A stretch of DNA of 64,000 nucleotides, taken from positions 62,001 through 126,000 of the forward strand of contig NZ_JACHCL010000004.1 in the NCBI RefSeq assembly GCF_014200725.1. Reading direction: 5' to 3'. Positions 34,439 through 44,348 of the stretch are shown here, one piece after another; within the stretch, counting starts at the first letter, position 1; each line of letters begins with the position of its first letter. This stretch comes from Janthinobacterium silvisoli (lineage in GTDB: Bacteria; Pseudomonadota; Gammaproteobacteria; Burkholderiales; Burkholderiaceae_D). Under the pieces are notes generated by a model. It searched no databases. It was not told where the DNA came from and saw nothing but the letters and a program-made list of their open reading frames with translations. The translations under genes were made by a program, and so were the position numbers.

Positions 34439-35490
34439 GCCAGGCGGGCCAGCGCCAGGCGCGCCAGTTGCAGCTGCTGCAGATAATAGCGGTGCAGCAT
34501 GGCGGGGTCGCGGAAATCGCGGCCCAGTATCAGGCGCAAGTCGCAAGACTTGCATTCGGCGGCGATCACTACCACCTGCGGCCCCAATTGCCTGGCCAGC
34601 AAGCGCGCCGCCGCTTCTTGCGCGGGCTGATATTCAACCCGCGTGTGCGCCACCTGATACGGCAATTCATTGCCCAGGCGTACTACCTCCACCGGACCAC
34701 CAGCGAGGCTGCGCGCCATCGCGGCAGCCATGCCGTGCACACCGTTGCCGTTCAGGATTTCCAGGCGTGGGCGCGGCGGCAAGGCAGGTACCGGCGCCGA
34801 TACCACGATCGGTGCGGCAGCCTGGCGCGCCGGCACGCGCTGCAAGCGTGCGATGCCATCCGTTTGCGTAATCTCGATACGGGCGATGCTGTCCTCCTCT
34901 GCCGGCGCATTGGGTTGCTGGTGCAGCAAGGCATAGTCGCTGCGGACATCATGCGCCTGCAGGCTCTGCGCCTGCGCCAGCATCAGTGCGGCGCGCTCGC
35001 GCTGGCCCAGTAGCTGCAGCGCCTGGGACAATTGCTGCCAGTTGCGCGCGTTGAGCGGATCGAGCAGGCAGGCTTGTTCCAGCACCGGCAAGGCCTCGGC
35101 ATGGCGGCCAGCCAGGGAATACGCGTGCCCGAGATTGGCGTAGATATATGCGTACTGTGGCTGACGTAGACCTTCCCTGCCAGTGACCGCATGCCACACG
35201 GCAATGGCGGCGGCGACATCGCCCTGCTGCGCATGCAGCACGGCCAGGCCATTGTGCGCATCGACGTGACCAGGATCGCTGCGCATGGCAAGCGTGTAGG
35301 AAGCCTGCGCCGCCAGCAGGTCGCCCTGATCGAAATGACGGCGGCCCGCCGCGTAGGCCGCATTGGCAACATTCGCGGCGGCAGCGATGTCAACGGCAGA
35401 TACAGGCGGCGCATGGGCCGCATTGCTGGCGCAGGCGCCCAGGCTCAGGCAGGCACAGGCGGCGGCGATTCGGGAAATGGAGAAGCGCAT
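34435..35490 (-). CDS. tadD: Tad pilus assembly lipoprotein TadD (TPR)
   Basis: Periplasmic TPR lipoprotein needed for Tad secretin assembly, 351 residues. Lipobox LGAC near residue 19. TPR-like repeats are visible: AAQASYTLAMRSDPGHVDAH, ANLGHAYSLAGRHAEALPVL and LLDPLNARNWQQLSQALQLL. A C-terminal LytR_C-type domain (LEILNGNGVHGMAAAMARSL) follows. The ATG at 35490 has AAGGA six bases upstream; an ATG five codons earlier (35505) would overlap the tadC stop by ATGA and is a fair alternative. Last gene of the operon. Confidence 0.87.
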   Translation of the reverse strand: MRFSISRIAAACACLSLGACASNAAHAPPVSAVDIAAAANVANAAYAAGRRHFDQGDLLAAQASYTLAMRSDPGHVDAHNGLAVLHAQQGDVAAAIAVWHAVTGREGLRQPQYAYIYANLGHAYSLAGRHAEALPVLEQACLLDPLNARNWQQLSQALQLLGQRERAALMLAQAQSLQAHDVRSDYALLHQQPNAPAEEDSIARIEITQTDGIARLQRVPARQAAAPIVVSAPVPALPPRPRLEILNGNGVHGMAAAMARSLAGGPVEVVRLGNELPYQVAHTRVEYQPAQEAAARLLARQLGPQVVVIAAECKSCDLRLILGRDFRDPAMLHRYYLQQLQLARLALARLA

Positions 35491-35501
35491 GAGATATCCT
35501 T

Positions 35502-36440
35502 TCATCGGTTGGCCATGGCCGGCACCAGCACGCGATACACTTCGATCACGGCCGGTCCCATCAGCACCAGCATCAGGGTGGGAAAGACGCAAAAAATCAG
35601 GGGGAACAAGAGCTTCAAGGCGATCTTGGCCGCGGCTTCCTCGGCCAGCAGGCTGCGCTTGCCGCGCAGGTTTTCGGAATGCACGCGCAGCGAATCGCCC
35701 ATGCTCGTGCCGAAGCGCTCGGACTGGATCAGCATGGCCACCAGGGTATCGACATCTTCCACGCCGCTGCGCAAGGCCAGGTTGCGCAGCGCCTTGTCCT
35801 TGCTGAAGCCGGCGCGCATTTCCATCAGCACCAGTTGCAATTCCTGCGCCAGCACCACGCTCTTGATGTGGATTTCTCCCGATACCTTCACCAGCGCCCG
35901 CTCCAGGCTCAGGCCCGCTTCCACGCAAACGGTCAGCAAGTCGAGCGCGTCAGGGATATTTTCAAAGATTTCGCGCTGGCGCCGCTTGGCCGTACTGGCC
36001 AGCACCATGTTCGGCAGGTAATAGCCGGCGGTGGCGCTGACACAGAGCAGCAGCAACAGCACGCTGCGCATCTGCGCCGTCATGGCGCTGGCCGCGTACA
36101 GTCCCAGCAGCGTGGGGAACAGCAGCGCCAGCACGGATTTGGCAGCGAAATACAAGGCCGGCGCACTGGCCTGGCGCCAGCCCGCGTTCATAAAGCGCGT
36201 GCGCAGCGGCGAGCGTTCCCAGCCTTCCTCGGGCAAGGAGAGCTTGCTGAACGGCCGGGCCACGCGCGCCACCTTTTCCACCCAGCCATGATCGACTGCC
36301 GCATCGCTGGCGGCCGGGGCCATGAAACCGAACAGGCGCTGGCGCAAGGCGCCGGGAAAGAAGACCAGCAACGCCACCAGCACCAGCGCCACCACCACGC
36401 CAAATACGATCAACAGAAACAGCAGCTGCTGGCCAGTCAT
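35502..36440 (-). CDS. tadC: Tad pilus inner-membrane platform protein TadC
   Basis: GspF-type platform protein of the Tad pilus, 312 residues. N-terminal helix (LLFLLIVFGVVVALVLVALL), a central helix pair near 110-140, the T2SSF domain motif IPDALDLLTVCVEAGLSLER, and a final helix IALKLLFPLIFCVFPTLML. The start has AGAGGAAAAG upstream. It works with TadB and the ATPase TadA. Confidence 0.93.
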   Translation of the reverse strand: MTGQQLLFLLIVFGVVVALVLVALLVFFPGALRQRLFGFMAPAASDAAVDHGWVEKVARVARPFSKLSLPEEGWERSPLRTRFMNAGWRQASAPALYFAAKSVLALLFPTLLGLYAASAMTAQMRSVLLLLLCVSATAGYYLPNMVLASTAKRRQREIFENIPDALDLLTVCVEAGLSLERALVKVSGEIHIKSVVLAQELQLVLMEMRAGFSKDKALRNLALRSGVEDVDTLVAMLIQSERFGTSMGDSLRVHSENLRGKRSLLAEEAAAKIALKLLFPLIFCVFPTLMLVLMGPAVIEVYRVLVPAMANR

Positions 36441-36457
36441 GGTCTTTTCCTCTCGTT

Positions 36458-37435
36458 TTAAATCCGGATACGAATGACCTTGCGCATCCACACCACACCA
36501 AGAAATACCATCCCCGCCGCATACCACAGCAGGCGGATGCCGCTGGGGTCGGTCCATAGCAGGCTGATGTATTGCGGATTGACCACTGCCATGACGCCGA
36601 TCATCACCACCGGCATCAGGCCGAGCACCCAGGCCGACATGCGCCCCTCGGCCGACAGCACGCGCACCTGGCCCAGCAATTTAAGACGGGCGCGGATGAT
36701 GCGCGCGATGCTGAGCAGCACTTCGGCCAGGTTGCCGCCCGATTCGCGCTGCACCAGCACCGCAATCACCAGGTAGCGCAAGTCCGTCAGCGGAATGCGC
36801 GTCGCCAGGTTTTGCAGCGCCTCGTTCATCGGCACGCCATAGTTGATCTCTTCGTGGGCCATCTTGAATTCGCCGCTGAGCGGTTCGCTCAGCTCCTCAC
36901 CGACCATTTGCAGCACGTTGGAAAACGAGTGCCCGGCGCGCAAGGCGCGTGCCAGGAAATCGGCGGCCTCCGGCAATTGCGCCTCGATCTTTTGCAGCCG
37001 CTGCGTGCGGGTGCGCAACAAAAACATGCACGGGCCACCACCGGCAATCGCCAGCAGCAGCAAGGCGCCCGGCAAGGGCATCGGCCACAGCAGCAGCACG
37101 CCACTGGCGGCCAGCAGCAAGCCACCGGCACCAGTCAGGAACTGCGCCACCGACCAGGACAGGCCCGATTGCAGCAGCAAACGGTCCAGCGCAGCGCCAT
37201 GCGGCGAGCGCCGCAGCAAACGGTCCAGGCCGGGCGACTTCGCATAGCGGCGCTGCTTGAGGATGGAGACCCGCTCGCCACCCGCTTCGCCGCGCGTGGC
37301 CATCAGGCGCAAACGCCGGTTGATGCGCTTGGCGGCACTACCATGCGTGCCCGACCACCACAGCCAGGCACCTTCCACCAGCAGGATGCAGGCGGCGAAC
37401 AGCAATACGGCAAAGCCGTAGAAGACCAGGTCCAT
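36458..37435 (-). CDS. tadB: Tad pilus inner-membrane platform protein TadB
   Basis: Second GspF-type platform protein, 325 residues. N-terminal helix (YGFAVLLFAACILLVEGAWL), a middle pair (ASGVLLLWPMPLPGALLLLA), the T2SSF run LPEAADFLARALRAGHSFSN, and a terminal pair ending WMRKVIRIRI. GGGGAG precedes the ATG at 37435. Usually forms a complex with TadC. Confidence 0.93.
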   Translation of the reverse strand: MDLVFYGFAVLLFAACILLVEGAWLWWSGTHGSAAKRINRRLRLMATRGEAGGERVSILKQRRYAKSPGLDRLLRRSPHGAALDRLLLQSGLSWSVAQFLTGAGGLLLAASGVLLLWPMPLPGALLLLAIAGGGPCMFLLRTRTQRLQKIEAQLPEAADFLARALRAGHSFSNVLQMVGEELSEPLSGEFKMAHEEINYGVPMNEALQNLATRIPLTDLRYLVIAVLVQRESGGNLAEVLLSIARIIRARLKLLGQVRVLSAEGRMSAWVLGLMPVVMIGVMAVVNPQYISLLWTDPSGIRLLWYAAGMVFLGVVWMRKVIRIRI

Positions 37436-37451
37436 GCCGTACTCCCCTTCT

Positions 37452-38798
37452 TTACTCGTAGATGCGGTCGGGATCAAACACGCTGTCGGGCACGGCGGCG
37501 CCAAACATGCGCAGGCGCTCCGTGAAGCGGGGCCGCACGCCGGTGGCGCAGAAGTGGCCCAGCACCTTGCCATCCTTGTCCACGCCCGTCTGCTCGAAGC
37601 GGAAGATTTCATGCATCGCGATGACGTCGCCTTCCATGCCCGTCACCTCTTGCAGGCTGACCAGCTTGCGCGCGCCATCGGTCAGGCGCGACACCTGCAT
37701 CACCACCGTCACGGCCGAACAGATCTGCTGGCGCGTGGCGCGCGGCGTCAGGTTGACGTTGGCCATGCCGACCATGTTTTCCAGCCGCGCCAGCGCATCG
37801 CGTGCCGTGTTCGAGTGGATGGTGGCCAGCGAGCCTTCATGGCCCGTGTTCATCGCCTGCAGCATGTCGAGCGCTTCAGCGCCACGCACCTCGCCCAGGA
37901 TGATGCGGTCGGGCCGCATGCGCAGCGCATTGCGCACCAGCGCGCGCTGGCTGACCTCTCCCTTGCCTTCGATATTCGGCGACCGGGTTTCCAGGCGCAC
38001 CACATGCGGCTGGCGCAATTGCAGTTCGGCCGCATCTTCGATGGTGACAATGCGCTCGCTGCCGGGAATGAAGCCGGACAGCACATTGAGCAAGGTGGTC
38101 TTGCCGCTGCCCGTGCCGCCCGAGATCAGAATATTGACCTTGGCCTGGCCCAGCGCCTGCAGCACTTGCACCATCGGCGGCGTGAGGCTTTTATAGTCGA
38201 GCAGGTTGGCGATGGTCAAAGGGTGCACGGCGAAGCGGCGTATCGACAGGATAGGCCCATCGACGGCCAGCGGCGGGATGATGGCGTTGACCCGCGAGCC
38301 ATCGGGCAGGCGCGCGTCAACCATCGGACTCGATTCATCGACCCGGCGCCCCACGCGCGAAACGATCTTTTCAATGATCTTCATCAGGTGCGCATTGTCG
38401 TGAAAGGTGACGTCGGTCAGTTCCAGCCGCCCGCTGCGCTCCACATATACCTTGTCGCAGGTGTTGACGAGGATGTCGGACACGCCGGGGTCGGCCAGCA
38501 GCGGTTCGAGCGGGCCGAAACCGAGCATCTCATGCTGGATATCGAGCACCAGGCTATGCCGTTCGTGCTGGTTCAGTACGATGCGCTCGTCTTCGATGAT
38601 GCGCTGCACCAGCAATGCCAGCTCGTGCTTGAACTGTTCGGTCGTCAGGCGCTTCAGGCGCTCCAGGTCGATACGGTCGAGTATCGTCTGGTGCATGGTT
38701 TTTTTCAGTTCCTGATAGGCCTGCAATGCCAGCGCACCCTGCCCATTGCTGGCAGGACGCGGCTGTTCATTGGCGGCCAGGCGTTCGCGTAAGGTCAT
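37452..38798 (-). CDS. tadA: Tad pilus ATPase TadA (CpaF)
   Basis: Hexameric secretion ATPase powering Flp pilus extension and possibly retraction, 448 residues. Walker [11 protein letters not shown] near residue 230, the Asp box and Walker B region as [20 protein letters not shown], the His box [19 protein letters not shown], and the N-terminal [24 protein letters not shown] run ([20 protein letters not shown]). It stands between tadZ and tadB in the canonical order. Confidence 0.96.
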   Translation of the reverse strand: MTLRERLAANEQPRPASNGQGALALQAYQELKKTMHQTILDRIDLERLKRLTTEQFKHELALLVQRIIEDERIVLNQHERHSLVLDIQHEMLGFGPLEPLLADPGVSDILVNTCDKVYVERSGRLELTDVTFHDNAHLMKIIEKIVSRVGRRVDESSPMVDARLPDGSRVNAIIPPLAVDGPILSIRRFAVHPLTIANLLDYKSLTPPMVQVLQALGQAKVNILISGGTGSGKTTLLNVLSGFIPGSERIVTIEDAAELQLRQPHVVRLETRSPNIEGKGEVSQRALVRNALRMRPDRIILGEVRGAEALDMLQAMNTGHEGSLATIHSNTARDALARLENMVGMANVNLTPRATRQQICSAVTVVMQVSRLTDGARKLVSLQEVTGMEGDVIAMHEIFRFEQTGVDKDGKVLGHFCATGVRPRFTERLRMFGAAVPDSVFDPDRIYE

Positions 38799-38832
38799 CT
38801 CGGCTCCTGTGATGGCTCCCGGCGGAGCCGCG

Positions 38833-40002
38833 CTACACTTCGTTGCGGCTGAACAGACGGTCGAACAGGCCGCGGCTTTCCGCCACCCGACGCGCTGTCA
38901 CCAGTTCCACCAGGTCGGCCAGGCTGCGCGCCACGGCGCTGCTGCGCGACAGCTGCAGCAGCGGAATGCCCTGGTTGACCGAATCGGTGGCCGCCAGATA
39001 ATCGTTGGGCACCGTATGGACCACCTCGGCGCCCAGCGCCTGCTCCAGGTCAGCCAGGCGCAGCCGGCCGCCTTTTTCATAGCGGTTGACGATCAGCCGC
39101 AAACGCTCGCCCGGATAACCGAGCGAGCGGAAAATATCGAGCAGGCGGCGGCCATGGCGGATATCGGGCAAGGCCAGCTGCAGTACCGGATAAATGGCGT
39201 CGGCGCTGTCGAGCGCACGCAAGGACAGCGCATCGATCTGGCGTTCCACGTCGAGCACGATGTAGTCATAGTGGTGGCGCGCCACGGCCAGGATGCGGTC
39301 CATATGTTCGGGCTGCATATCGACCTTGTGGGCAGGATCGTCGGCCGCCGCCAGCACGCCGAAATTGGGCGTCACGTGTACCAGGCAGGAAGCCAGGAAA
39401 GCGCCATCCATGCGCGTGATCTGGGAACAGATATCGGACAGGGTCATGGCCGGCTTCTGGTCCGACACATACAGGGTGGCGTCGCCAAACTGCCCGTGCA
39501 GGTCGATCAGCAGTACCTTGCAGCCGGCCAGGGTCGCCAGCGCATAGGAAAAATTGGTCGACAGAAAAGTCGCGCCGCTGCCGCCCTTGCACGAGATAAA
39601 GGCCAGCACCTTGCCGTCGCGCATCTGCGTCACGCCAGCATGGATATCGACCCGGTCCATCGCCTCGTGAAAGGCCTTGTGTACCAGCGGCAGTTGCAGC
39701 ACTTCGCGCGTGCCGGCGCGCATGGCGCGTATCAGCACATCCTGCTGCTGGCCGCGTGTCAGCAGCATCAGCGCGGCCAGCGGATACTGGCGCGCCAGCC
39801 GCTCGAGCAAATCGGCCTCGTCCAGTCCGATCCCGCTGGCATCGACAATCACCAGTTCGGGCGCCTCGGCCAGCATATGCTCGACGGCGTCGCGCAAGCC
39901 GCTGCGCCGCTCCAGCAGACGCAGCACGGGCATGCGCGCCGCACCCTGCGCCGCGATTTCCTCATGCAGCGTGGCGTCACGGGTAATCATCAAGGCTTTC
40001 AT
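38833..40002 (-). CDS. tadZ: Tad pilus localisation protein TadZ (CpaE)
   Basis: MinD-like ATPase that sets the polar or focal site of Tad assembly, 389 residues. An N-terminal receiver-like domain (about 1-120) lacks a clear full set of phosphorylation residues. The ATPase part has the deviant Walker A SCKGGSGATFLSTN near 136, LLIDLHGQFGDATLYVSDQK and the switch VLDVERQIDALSLRALDSAD. Position before tadA is canonical. Confidence 0.92.
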   Translation of the reverse strand: MKALMITRDATLHEEIAAQGAARMPVLRLLERRSGLRDAVEHMLAEAPELVIVDASGIGLDEADLLERLARQYPLAALMLLTRGQQQDVLIRAMRAGTREVLQLPLVHKAFHEAMDRVDIHAGVTQMRDGKVLAFISCKGGSGATFLSTNFSYALATLAGCKVLLIDLHGQFGDATLYVSDQKPAMTLSDICSQITRMDGAFLASCLVHVTPNFGVLAAADDPAHKVDMQPEHMDRILAVARHHYDYIVLDVERQIDALSLRALDSADAIYPVLQLALPDIRHGRRLLDIFRSLGYPGERLRLIVNRYEKGGRLRLADLEQALGAEVVHTVPNDYLAATDSVNQGIPLLQLSRSSAVARSLADLVELVTARRVAESRGLFDRLFSRNEV

Positions 40003-40042
40003 CGAGCATCCTCACTTCTGTCAAACATTGCAATGGATAGGT

Positions 40043-40657
40043 TCAGGGGCAAAACGCGGCATTCTCGTGATAACCAAGCGATTCCGCCACGGCCATGGTG
40101 GTACCGCTGGGCAGGCGTACCGTTTGTGCGCCCGACGGGAACATCATGTCGAGCATGGGCAAGATGGGCCGGTAAGGCACCCGTTCGCACTGTTCCCCCG
40201 CGCCACCGGGCAGACACAGGCGCACGCGCACAAAACGGATGCAACTGGCGCCGTGCGGATCGTTCAGGCAATTGATGCGGTTGCGCTGCGGACAGCCGGG
40301 CAGCACGCTGACGGGCAGCGCCACCGGCGTACTGCCGCTGCCGCCGCCCTGCGCCAGATAATCGATGCGCACATAGGTGTCATTGATGGCGCCGCCCAGC
40401 GGCAAGCGCCCCGGTCCGGCGCGCAATATCGCCTGCTCGCGCACGGCCTGCAGCGCGCCCGCATTGCTGAAATCCGTGACGGCCGCAGCACGCGCGGCAC
40501 GCCGCGTCACTTCATGCACCATATTCCACAGATACACGGCGCGCGCCACTTCCAGCATGGCAAACAAAAAGATAAAGAACAGCACCGCCAGCATGGCGAA
40601 CTCGACGGCAAAAGCACCGCCCTGGCGCTGGTGCCGCTTGTGCTGGTTAATTGTCAT
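40043..40657 (-). CDS. TadE-like pseudopilin (TadF position)
   Basis: Pseudopilin of 204 residues. A short cytoplasmic part is followed by QGGAFAVEFAMLAVLFFIFL with Glu at +5 of the TadE motif, and a periplasmic domain with several cysteines (PGCPQRNRINCLNDPHGASC). Its start overlaps the tadE stop by 11 bp. It occupies the place of tadF, but sequence alone does not separate TadE from TadF. Confidence 0.82.
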   Translation of the reverse strand: MTINQHKRHQRQGGAFAVEFAMLAVLFFIFLFAMLEVARAVYLWNMVHEVTRRAARAAAVTDFSNAGALQAVREQAILRAGPGRLPLGGAINDTYVRIDYLAQGGGSGSTPVALPVSVLPGCPQRNRINCLNDPHGASCIRFVRVRLCLPGGAGEQCERVPYRPILPMLDMMFPSGAQTVRLPSGTTMAVAESLGYHENAAFCP

Positions 40658-41129
40658 AACGCAAGGTCGCATTGGCGCGCAACGGTATCGAAGACAACTC
40701 TGGCAGCCACAAGCCCATCAGGGCGGGCAGGAAATCGATGGGCATGTCCACGGTGAACTTGACGCGTACCTGCAGCGGTTTGGTGGCATAGGCGCCGCAG
40801 TTATAGGCATCGTCGGCATACACGCATTCGATAACGACCCTGGAAGCGTCGGCTGCCGGCCAGGTCTCGGCCAGCGCCTGCGCAACCATCTGCTTGGCAA
40901 ACGCTGTGTTTTGTGTGGCCGCGCCGACGTTGATGATTTGCGGCAGCGGCAAGGTTGCCATGTAGCGCGCCGCGTCATGCGCGCTCTTCTGCATGACCGT
41001 ATAGGCCAGCAGCGCGCGGCCAAACAGCAGCACCACGGGCAACAAGCCCATGAAGAACAACATGATCAGCGCCAGCTCGATGGCGGCTACGCCCCCCTGC
41101 CTGCGCCGCTGTGGGTATGCGCACCTCAT
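40647..41129 (-). CDS. tadE: TadE pseudopilin
   Basis: Pseudopilin of 160 residues with the TadE motif RQGGVAAIELALIMLFFMGL (Glu at +5 after Gly-Val). A single membrane helix and a small periplasmic domain containing one cysteine pair (ECVYADDAYNCGAY) follow. Processed by the prepilin peptidase TadV in known systems. Overlaps tadG by four bases (ATGA). Confidence 0.85.
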   Translation of the reverse strand: MRCAYPQRRRQGGVAAIELALIMLFFMGLLPVVLLFGRALLAYTVMQKSAHDAARYMATLPLPQIINVGAATQNTAFAKQMVAQALAETWPAADASRVVIECVYADDAYNCGAYATKPLQVRVKFTVDMPIDFLPALMGLWLPELSSIPLRANATLRYDN

Positions 41130-42565
41130 TGCAGCAGCTCCGCCGGGCCGGCCAGCGCCTGCTCGAACGCCACGCCGGCAAATTCAGCGCTGAGCATGCC
41201 GCTGGCAGCCGGCGCCGTCATGAAGAATCTCCCTATCGCCAGCACATTGACCAATATGTCGCTGCCACCGGGCAGCGGGCAGGCCAGCAAGGCGATATTG
41301 AGCACGCGCCGCTGCGCCACGCCCACATTGCCTACCGGCGCCGTCTGCGAGGCAGGCGCGAAGTAGGGCGTGCTGCTGGCCGGATAATAAACGTTACTCG
41401 CCGGTGCAGTGGGCAAGCCGGGATACAGGCCCGCCCAGGCGCTGGTGGGAAAGGCCGTGTAGTCGCCGGCCGGTTTCGGAATGGCGTATTGCACCGCCTT
41501 GGCGAACGACCACAAGGGACCATAGCTGGCGGCAGGAATCGTGGCAGGCAGCGCCGCCGGCGGCAGGTCGGCCACCGATAACAACGATGCAGCGCTGGCA
41601 CTGGCGGCGGCGCTGGAACCTGCAGGCATGTTCATCCACCAGTTCGACAAGGCGTTCGGATAGGGCCGGATATTCGTGTCGGGCGGCGCCGTCTGCGGAT
41701 CGCAGCCATTGCCTGCATACTGGTTGAAACGGGCATTGAATGCCGGCCACAGCTCGGTGGGAAACGGCCGGTGCGCGTGGATGGCGACACCGCTTATGGT
41801 GGTCTGCAACATGCTGCCGCTACAGATAAACGGAGTGACGGCAGCGTTGCTTATTTGCGCCGGCGAGCCCACCGCACCGAGCGGCCCCAGCGGATTGAGC
41901 AGGAAGTGCGCGGGGGCAGGACCATTCGGGTTCAAATTGAACAGGTTGTAGGCCACCCCGCGGCGAAAACCATATTCGAGCGCTTCCTTGCGCTCGGGTG
42001 GCCCGGGATTCGTGCGCAAGCTGGCCGGTGCCGTCGACAGCGCGCAAATCGCCAGCGGCGTCATGCGCAGACTGACCCGGCCCGCCACGGCGCGGGCGCT
42101 GGCATTGAGCGTGCGCAAGGCCGGTGACCAGACCCCAAGGAAGGCCGTCGCCACGCTGCCCAGCGACGGCGTATTGCCCTGCGTATCGACGCGTACAAAC
42201 AAGGCCTTGGCAGGATCGGGCACGGCGCCAGCCGCATACCAGGCGGTAGCGGGTGCATCAGGCGCACTGGCGAAGCGGATACTGTCATCGGACAAGGTCG
42301 CGCCCTGCATGCGGCGCTGATAAGCGCTCCTGTCGGCCGCACTGCTCTTGGCTTTTGCCACCGCATTGGCCAGGCCTGCGGCCGTGCCTACCAGTTCCGG
42401 CGCAGCCGCCAGCGCTGCGTTGTCGGCCAGGTTTTGCAATTCGGTCTTGCGGCCTATGACTTGCCCCACATCGAGCGCCAGGCCAATAAAGCCCAGCACC
42501 ACGATCAGCAGAATCGAAAAGGCGATCAGCATGGCGCCGCCCTGGCGATGCGCTCTATTTTCCAC
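41126..42565 (-). CDS. tadG: TadG-like pilus protein
   Basis: Membrane-anchored protein of 479 residues. The N-terminal segment RQGGAMLIAFSILLIVVLGF is the TadG/TadE-like helix, followed by DVGQVIGRKTELQNLADNAA, a classic TadG run. The large periplasmic part is rich in Ala, Pro, Asn and Ser. I chose the GTG at 42565, because GGGAGG lies five bases upstream and the gene then overlaps the upstream lipoprotein by 11 bp; ATG starts further out would lie inside that gene. No von Willebrand domain is evident. Confidence 0.83.
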   Translation of the reverse strand: MENRAHRQGGAMLIAFSILLIVVLGFIGLALDVGQVIGRKTELQNLADNAALAAAPELVGTAAGLANAVAKAKSSAADRSAYQRRMQGATLSDDSIRFASAPDAPATAWYAAGAVPDPAKALFVRVDTQGNTPSLGSVATAFLGVWSPALRTLNASARAVAGRVSLRMTPLAICALSTAPASLRTNPGPPERKEALEYGFRRGVAYNLFNLNPNGPAPAHFLLNPLGPLGAVGSPAQISNAAVTPFICSGSMLQTTISGVAIHAHRPFPTELWPAFNARFNQYAGNGCDPQTAPPDTNIRPYPNALSNWWMNMPAGSSAAASASAASLLSVADLPPAALPATIPAASYGPLWSFAKAVQYAIPKPAGDYTAFPTSAWAGLYPGLPTAPASNVYYPASSTPYFAPASQTAPVGNVGVAQRRVLNIALLACPLPGGSDILVNVLAIGRFFMTAPAASGMLSAEFAGVAFEQALAGPAELLQ

Positions 42566-42857
42566 TGCCGCCTCCCAGCATGAACTGCACCGGCTGTGCG
42601 ACTTGCCCATTCGGCTCGACGAACGAGGCGCGATAACGGTCCATGACGGCGCGCGCGCTGGGGCCATCGAGACCGTTGGCCGGTGCCTGGTTGCGCGCGG
42701 CCGCCGGGTACAGCACCTGCTGCGCCATGGCCAGGCGCACGGCGTCGCCAAAGCGCTGGTCCAGCTGCGGCGTGCTCTGATATGCGCAGGCGGTCAGCTG
42801 CAAGGCCAGGAGCAGCGCCAGCAGGCAACGAAAATAGCTCACATGGGATGTCGGCAT
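42555..42857 (-). CDS. Small Tad-locus lipoprotein
   Basis: One hundred residues with signal peptide and lipobox LTAC (Cys24). The mature part is short and has no recognised domain (DQRFGDAVRLAMAQQVLYPA is the clearest feature). Its place between rcpA and tadG is that of a pilotin or small assembly protein (CpaD- or RcpB-like by position only). Function unknown. Confidence 0.7.
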   Translation of the reverse strand: MPTSHVSYFRCLLALLLALQLTACAYQSTPQLDQRFGDAVRLAMAQQVLYPAAARNQAPANGLDGPSARAVMDRYRASFVEPNGQVAQPVQFMLGGGSGK

Positions 42858-42873
42858 GGCGTAGCTCCCTGTC

Positions 42874-44316
42874 TCATTTCAACTCGAAACCCTGTACAGC
42901 GCGCGCTGTCGGAGCAGGCCTGGATACCGGCGGCGGCGGCCCTTCCATCTTGCCGTCCAACATCAGCTCCTTGCGCGAGGGCAGTGTCAGCTGCGCCGTC
43001 GGCAGCACGGTGTCAGGTGGCAAGGGCTTCACCAGGTGGGCTGTAATCACGAACAGCAGTTCGGTGCGGTCATGCTGGAAATCCGTGCTGCGGAACAGCG
43101 CACCCAGGATCGGTAACTCACTGAGCCAGGGCAGGCCGGCGACGTTGCTGACCTGGTTATTCTTGATCAGGCCCCCGATCGCGTAACTCTGGCCATCGAA
43201 CAGCTGCACCGTCGTCGAGGCACGCCGGGTAGTAATCACCGGCAAGATGGTGCGGCCGCTGAGTCCGGCGGCGGAAATGCCGACACCTTCGCGCGACAGC
43301 TCGGACACTTCGGGCGCCACCTTCAGGTGAATCCGCCCACCGGCCAGCACGGTCGGCGTGAAACGCAGCCCGACGCCATATTCGCGCTCTTCCAGCGTCA
43401 CCTTGTTATTGTCCTGGCCTACCGGAATGAAGATCTTGCCGCCCGCCAGGAAACTGCCCTCCTGGCCGCTGATGGCCATCACTGTCGGCTCGGCCAGGAT
43501 ACGCACCAGTCCATCCTGCTTTTGCGCTTCGATGGTCAATTGCTGGCCGTTCGACTTGCGCACATCGAGCAAGCCATTCGCCGTGCCGGTCAGGAAGTTC
43601 GACAGCAAGGTAGTGGCCCAGCTGCCGGAAGCGAAGCGCAGGGTGGCGCCCACTTCCAGCCGCTCCAGCAGCGACTTCGACACCTCGGCAATCTGCACCG
43701 CCAGCATCACTTGCTGCGGTGCGCTGACATCGAGCATATTGATGACACGGTTGGTCTGCGGAGCACCGGCCGGCGCCGCCGGAGCGCTGCCATCGGCCGG
43801 TTTCGGCAGCGCCAGCGGCTGCGTTGCACGGCGCACGTAGGCCTGTGCCAGCTCCACGGCGCGCAGCACGGCGCCCGCATCTTGCACCGTGCCCGACAGT
43901 ACCAAGGTATCGGCAACCGCCGTGACACGGATGGCTTTTTCTTCGGGCATCAGGGACGCCAGCGTGGCTTGCAAACCGGACGGGTCCATGCTGACGATGA
44001 CATTGACCACGCTGCACGCGCCGCTCTTGCCCTGGATGATCATATTGGTCGACCCGACATCCACGCCCACCACATACAGGGTATCGGCCGCCACCAGGAT
44101 CGCCTGCACCACACCCGGATTGCCGACGCTGCGCTGCAACACGGCTTCGGGCAGGCGCAGCATGCTCGACTTGCCCAGCTCCAAGTGCAGCTTGCCCGGC
44201 AAGGCCGCTTCGCCACCGCAACGCAGGCCGGCATTCCCCACGGGCGCCAGCGGTGCGGCGGCGCCGGCCAGTTGCGGCAGCAGGGCAAGACAGAATATCA
44301 GCAGGGCGCGGTTCAT
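42874..44316 (-). CDS. rcpA: Tad pilus outer-membrane secretin RcpA (CpaC)
   Basis: Secretin of the Tad pilus, 480 residues. A signal peptide ends about residue 20; the N-terminal domain shows LHLELGKSSMLRLPEAVLQR and a BON-like part (VTAVADTLVLSGTVQDAGAV). The secretin core has LAEPTVMAISGQEGSFLAGG, EYGVGLRFTPTVLAGGRIHL and VAGLPWLSELPILGALFRST. The ATG at 44316 is chosen for its signal peptide; one four codons upstream (44328) is possible. Confidence 0.93.
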   Translation of the reverse strand: MNRALLIFCLALLPQLAGAAAPLAPVGNAGLRCGGEAALPGKLHLELGKSSMLRLPEAVLQRSVGNPGVVQAILVAADTLYVVGVDVGSTNMIIQGKSGACSVVNVIVSMDPSGLQATLASLMPEEKAIRVTAVADTLVLSGTVQDAGAVLRAVELAQAYVRRATQPLALPKPADGSAPAAPAGAPQTNRVINMLDVSAPQQVMLAVQIAEVSKSLLERLEVGATLRFASGSWATTLLSNFLTGTANGLLDVRKSNGQQLTIEAQKQDGLVRILAEPTVMAISGQEGSFLAGGKIFIPVGQDNNKVTLEEREYGVGLRFTPTVLAGGRIHLKVAPEVSELSREGVGISAAGLSGRTILPVITTRRASTTVQLFDGQSYAIGGLIKNNQVSNVAGLPWLSELPILGALFRSTDFQHDRTELLFVITAHLVKPLPPDTVLPTAQLTLPSRKELMLDGKMEGPPPPVSRPAPTARAVQGFELK

Positions 44317-44348
44317 ATGGAGGTCCATGGTGGTTCGCTGCGGGGTGG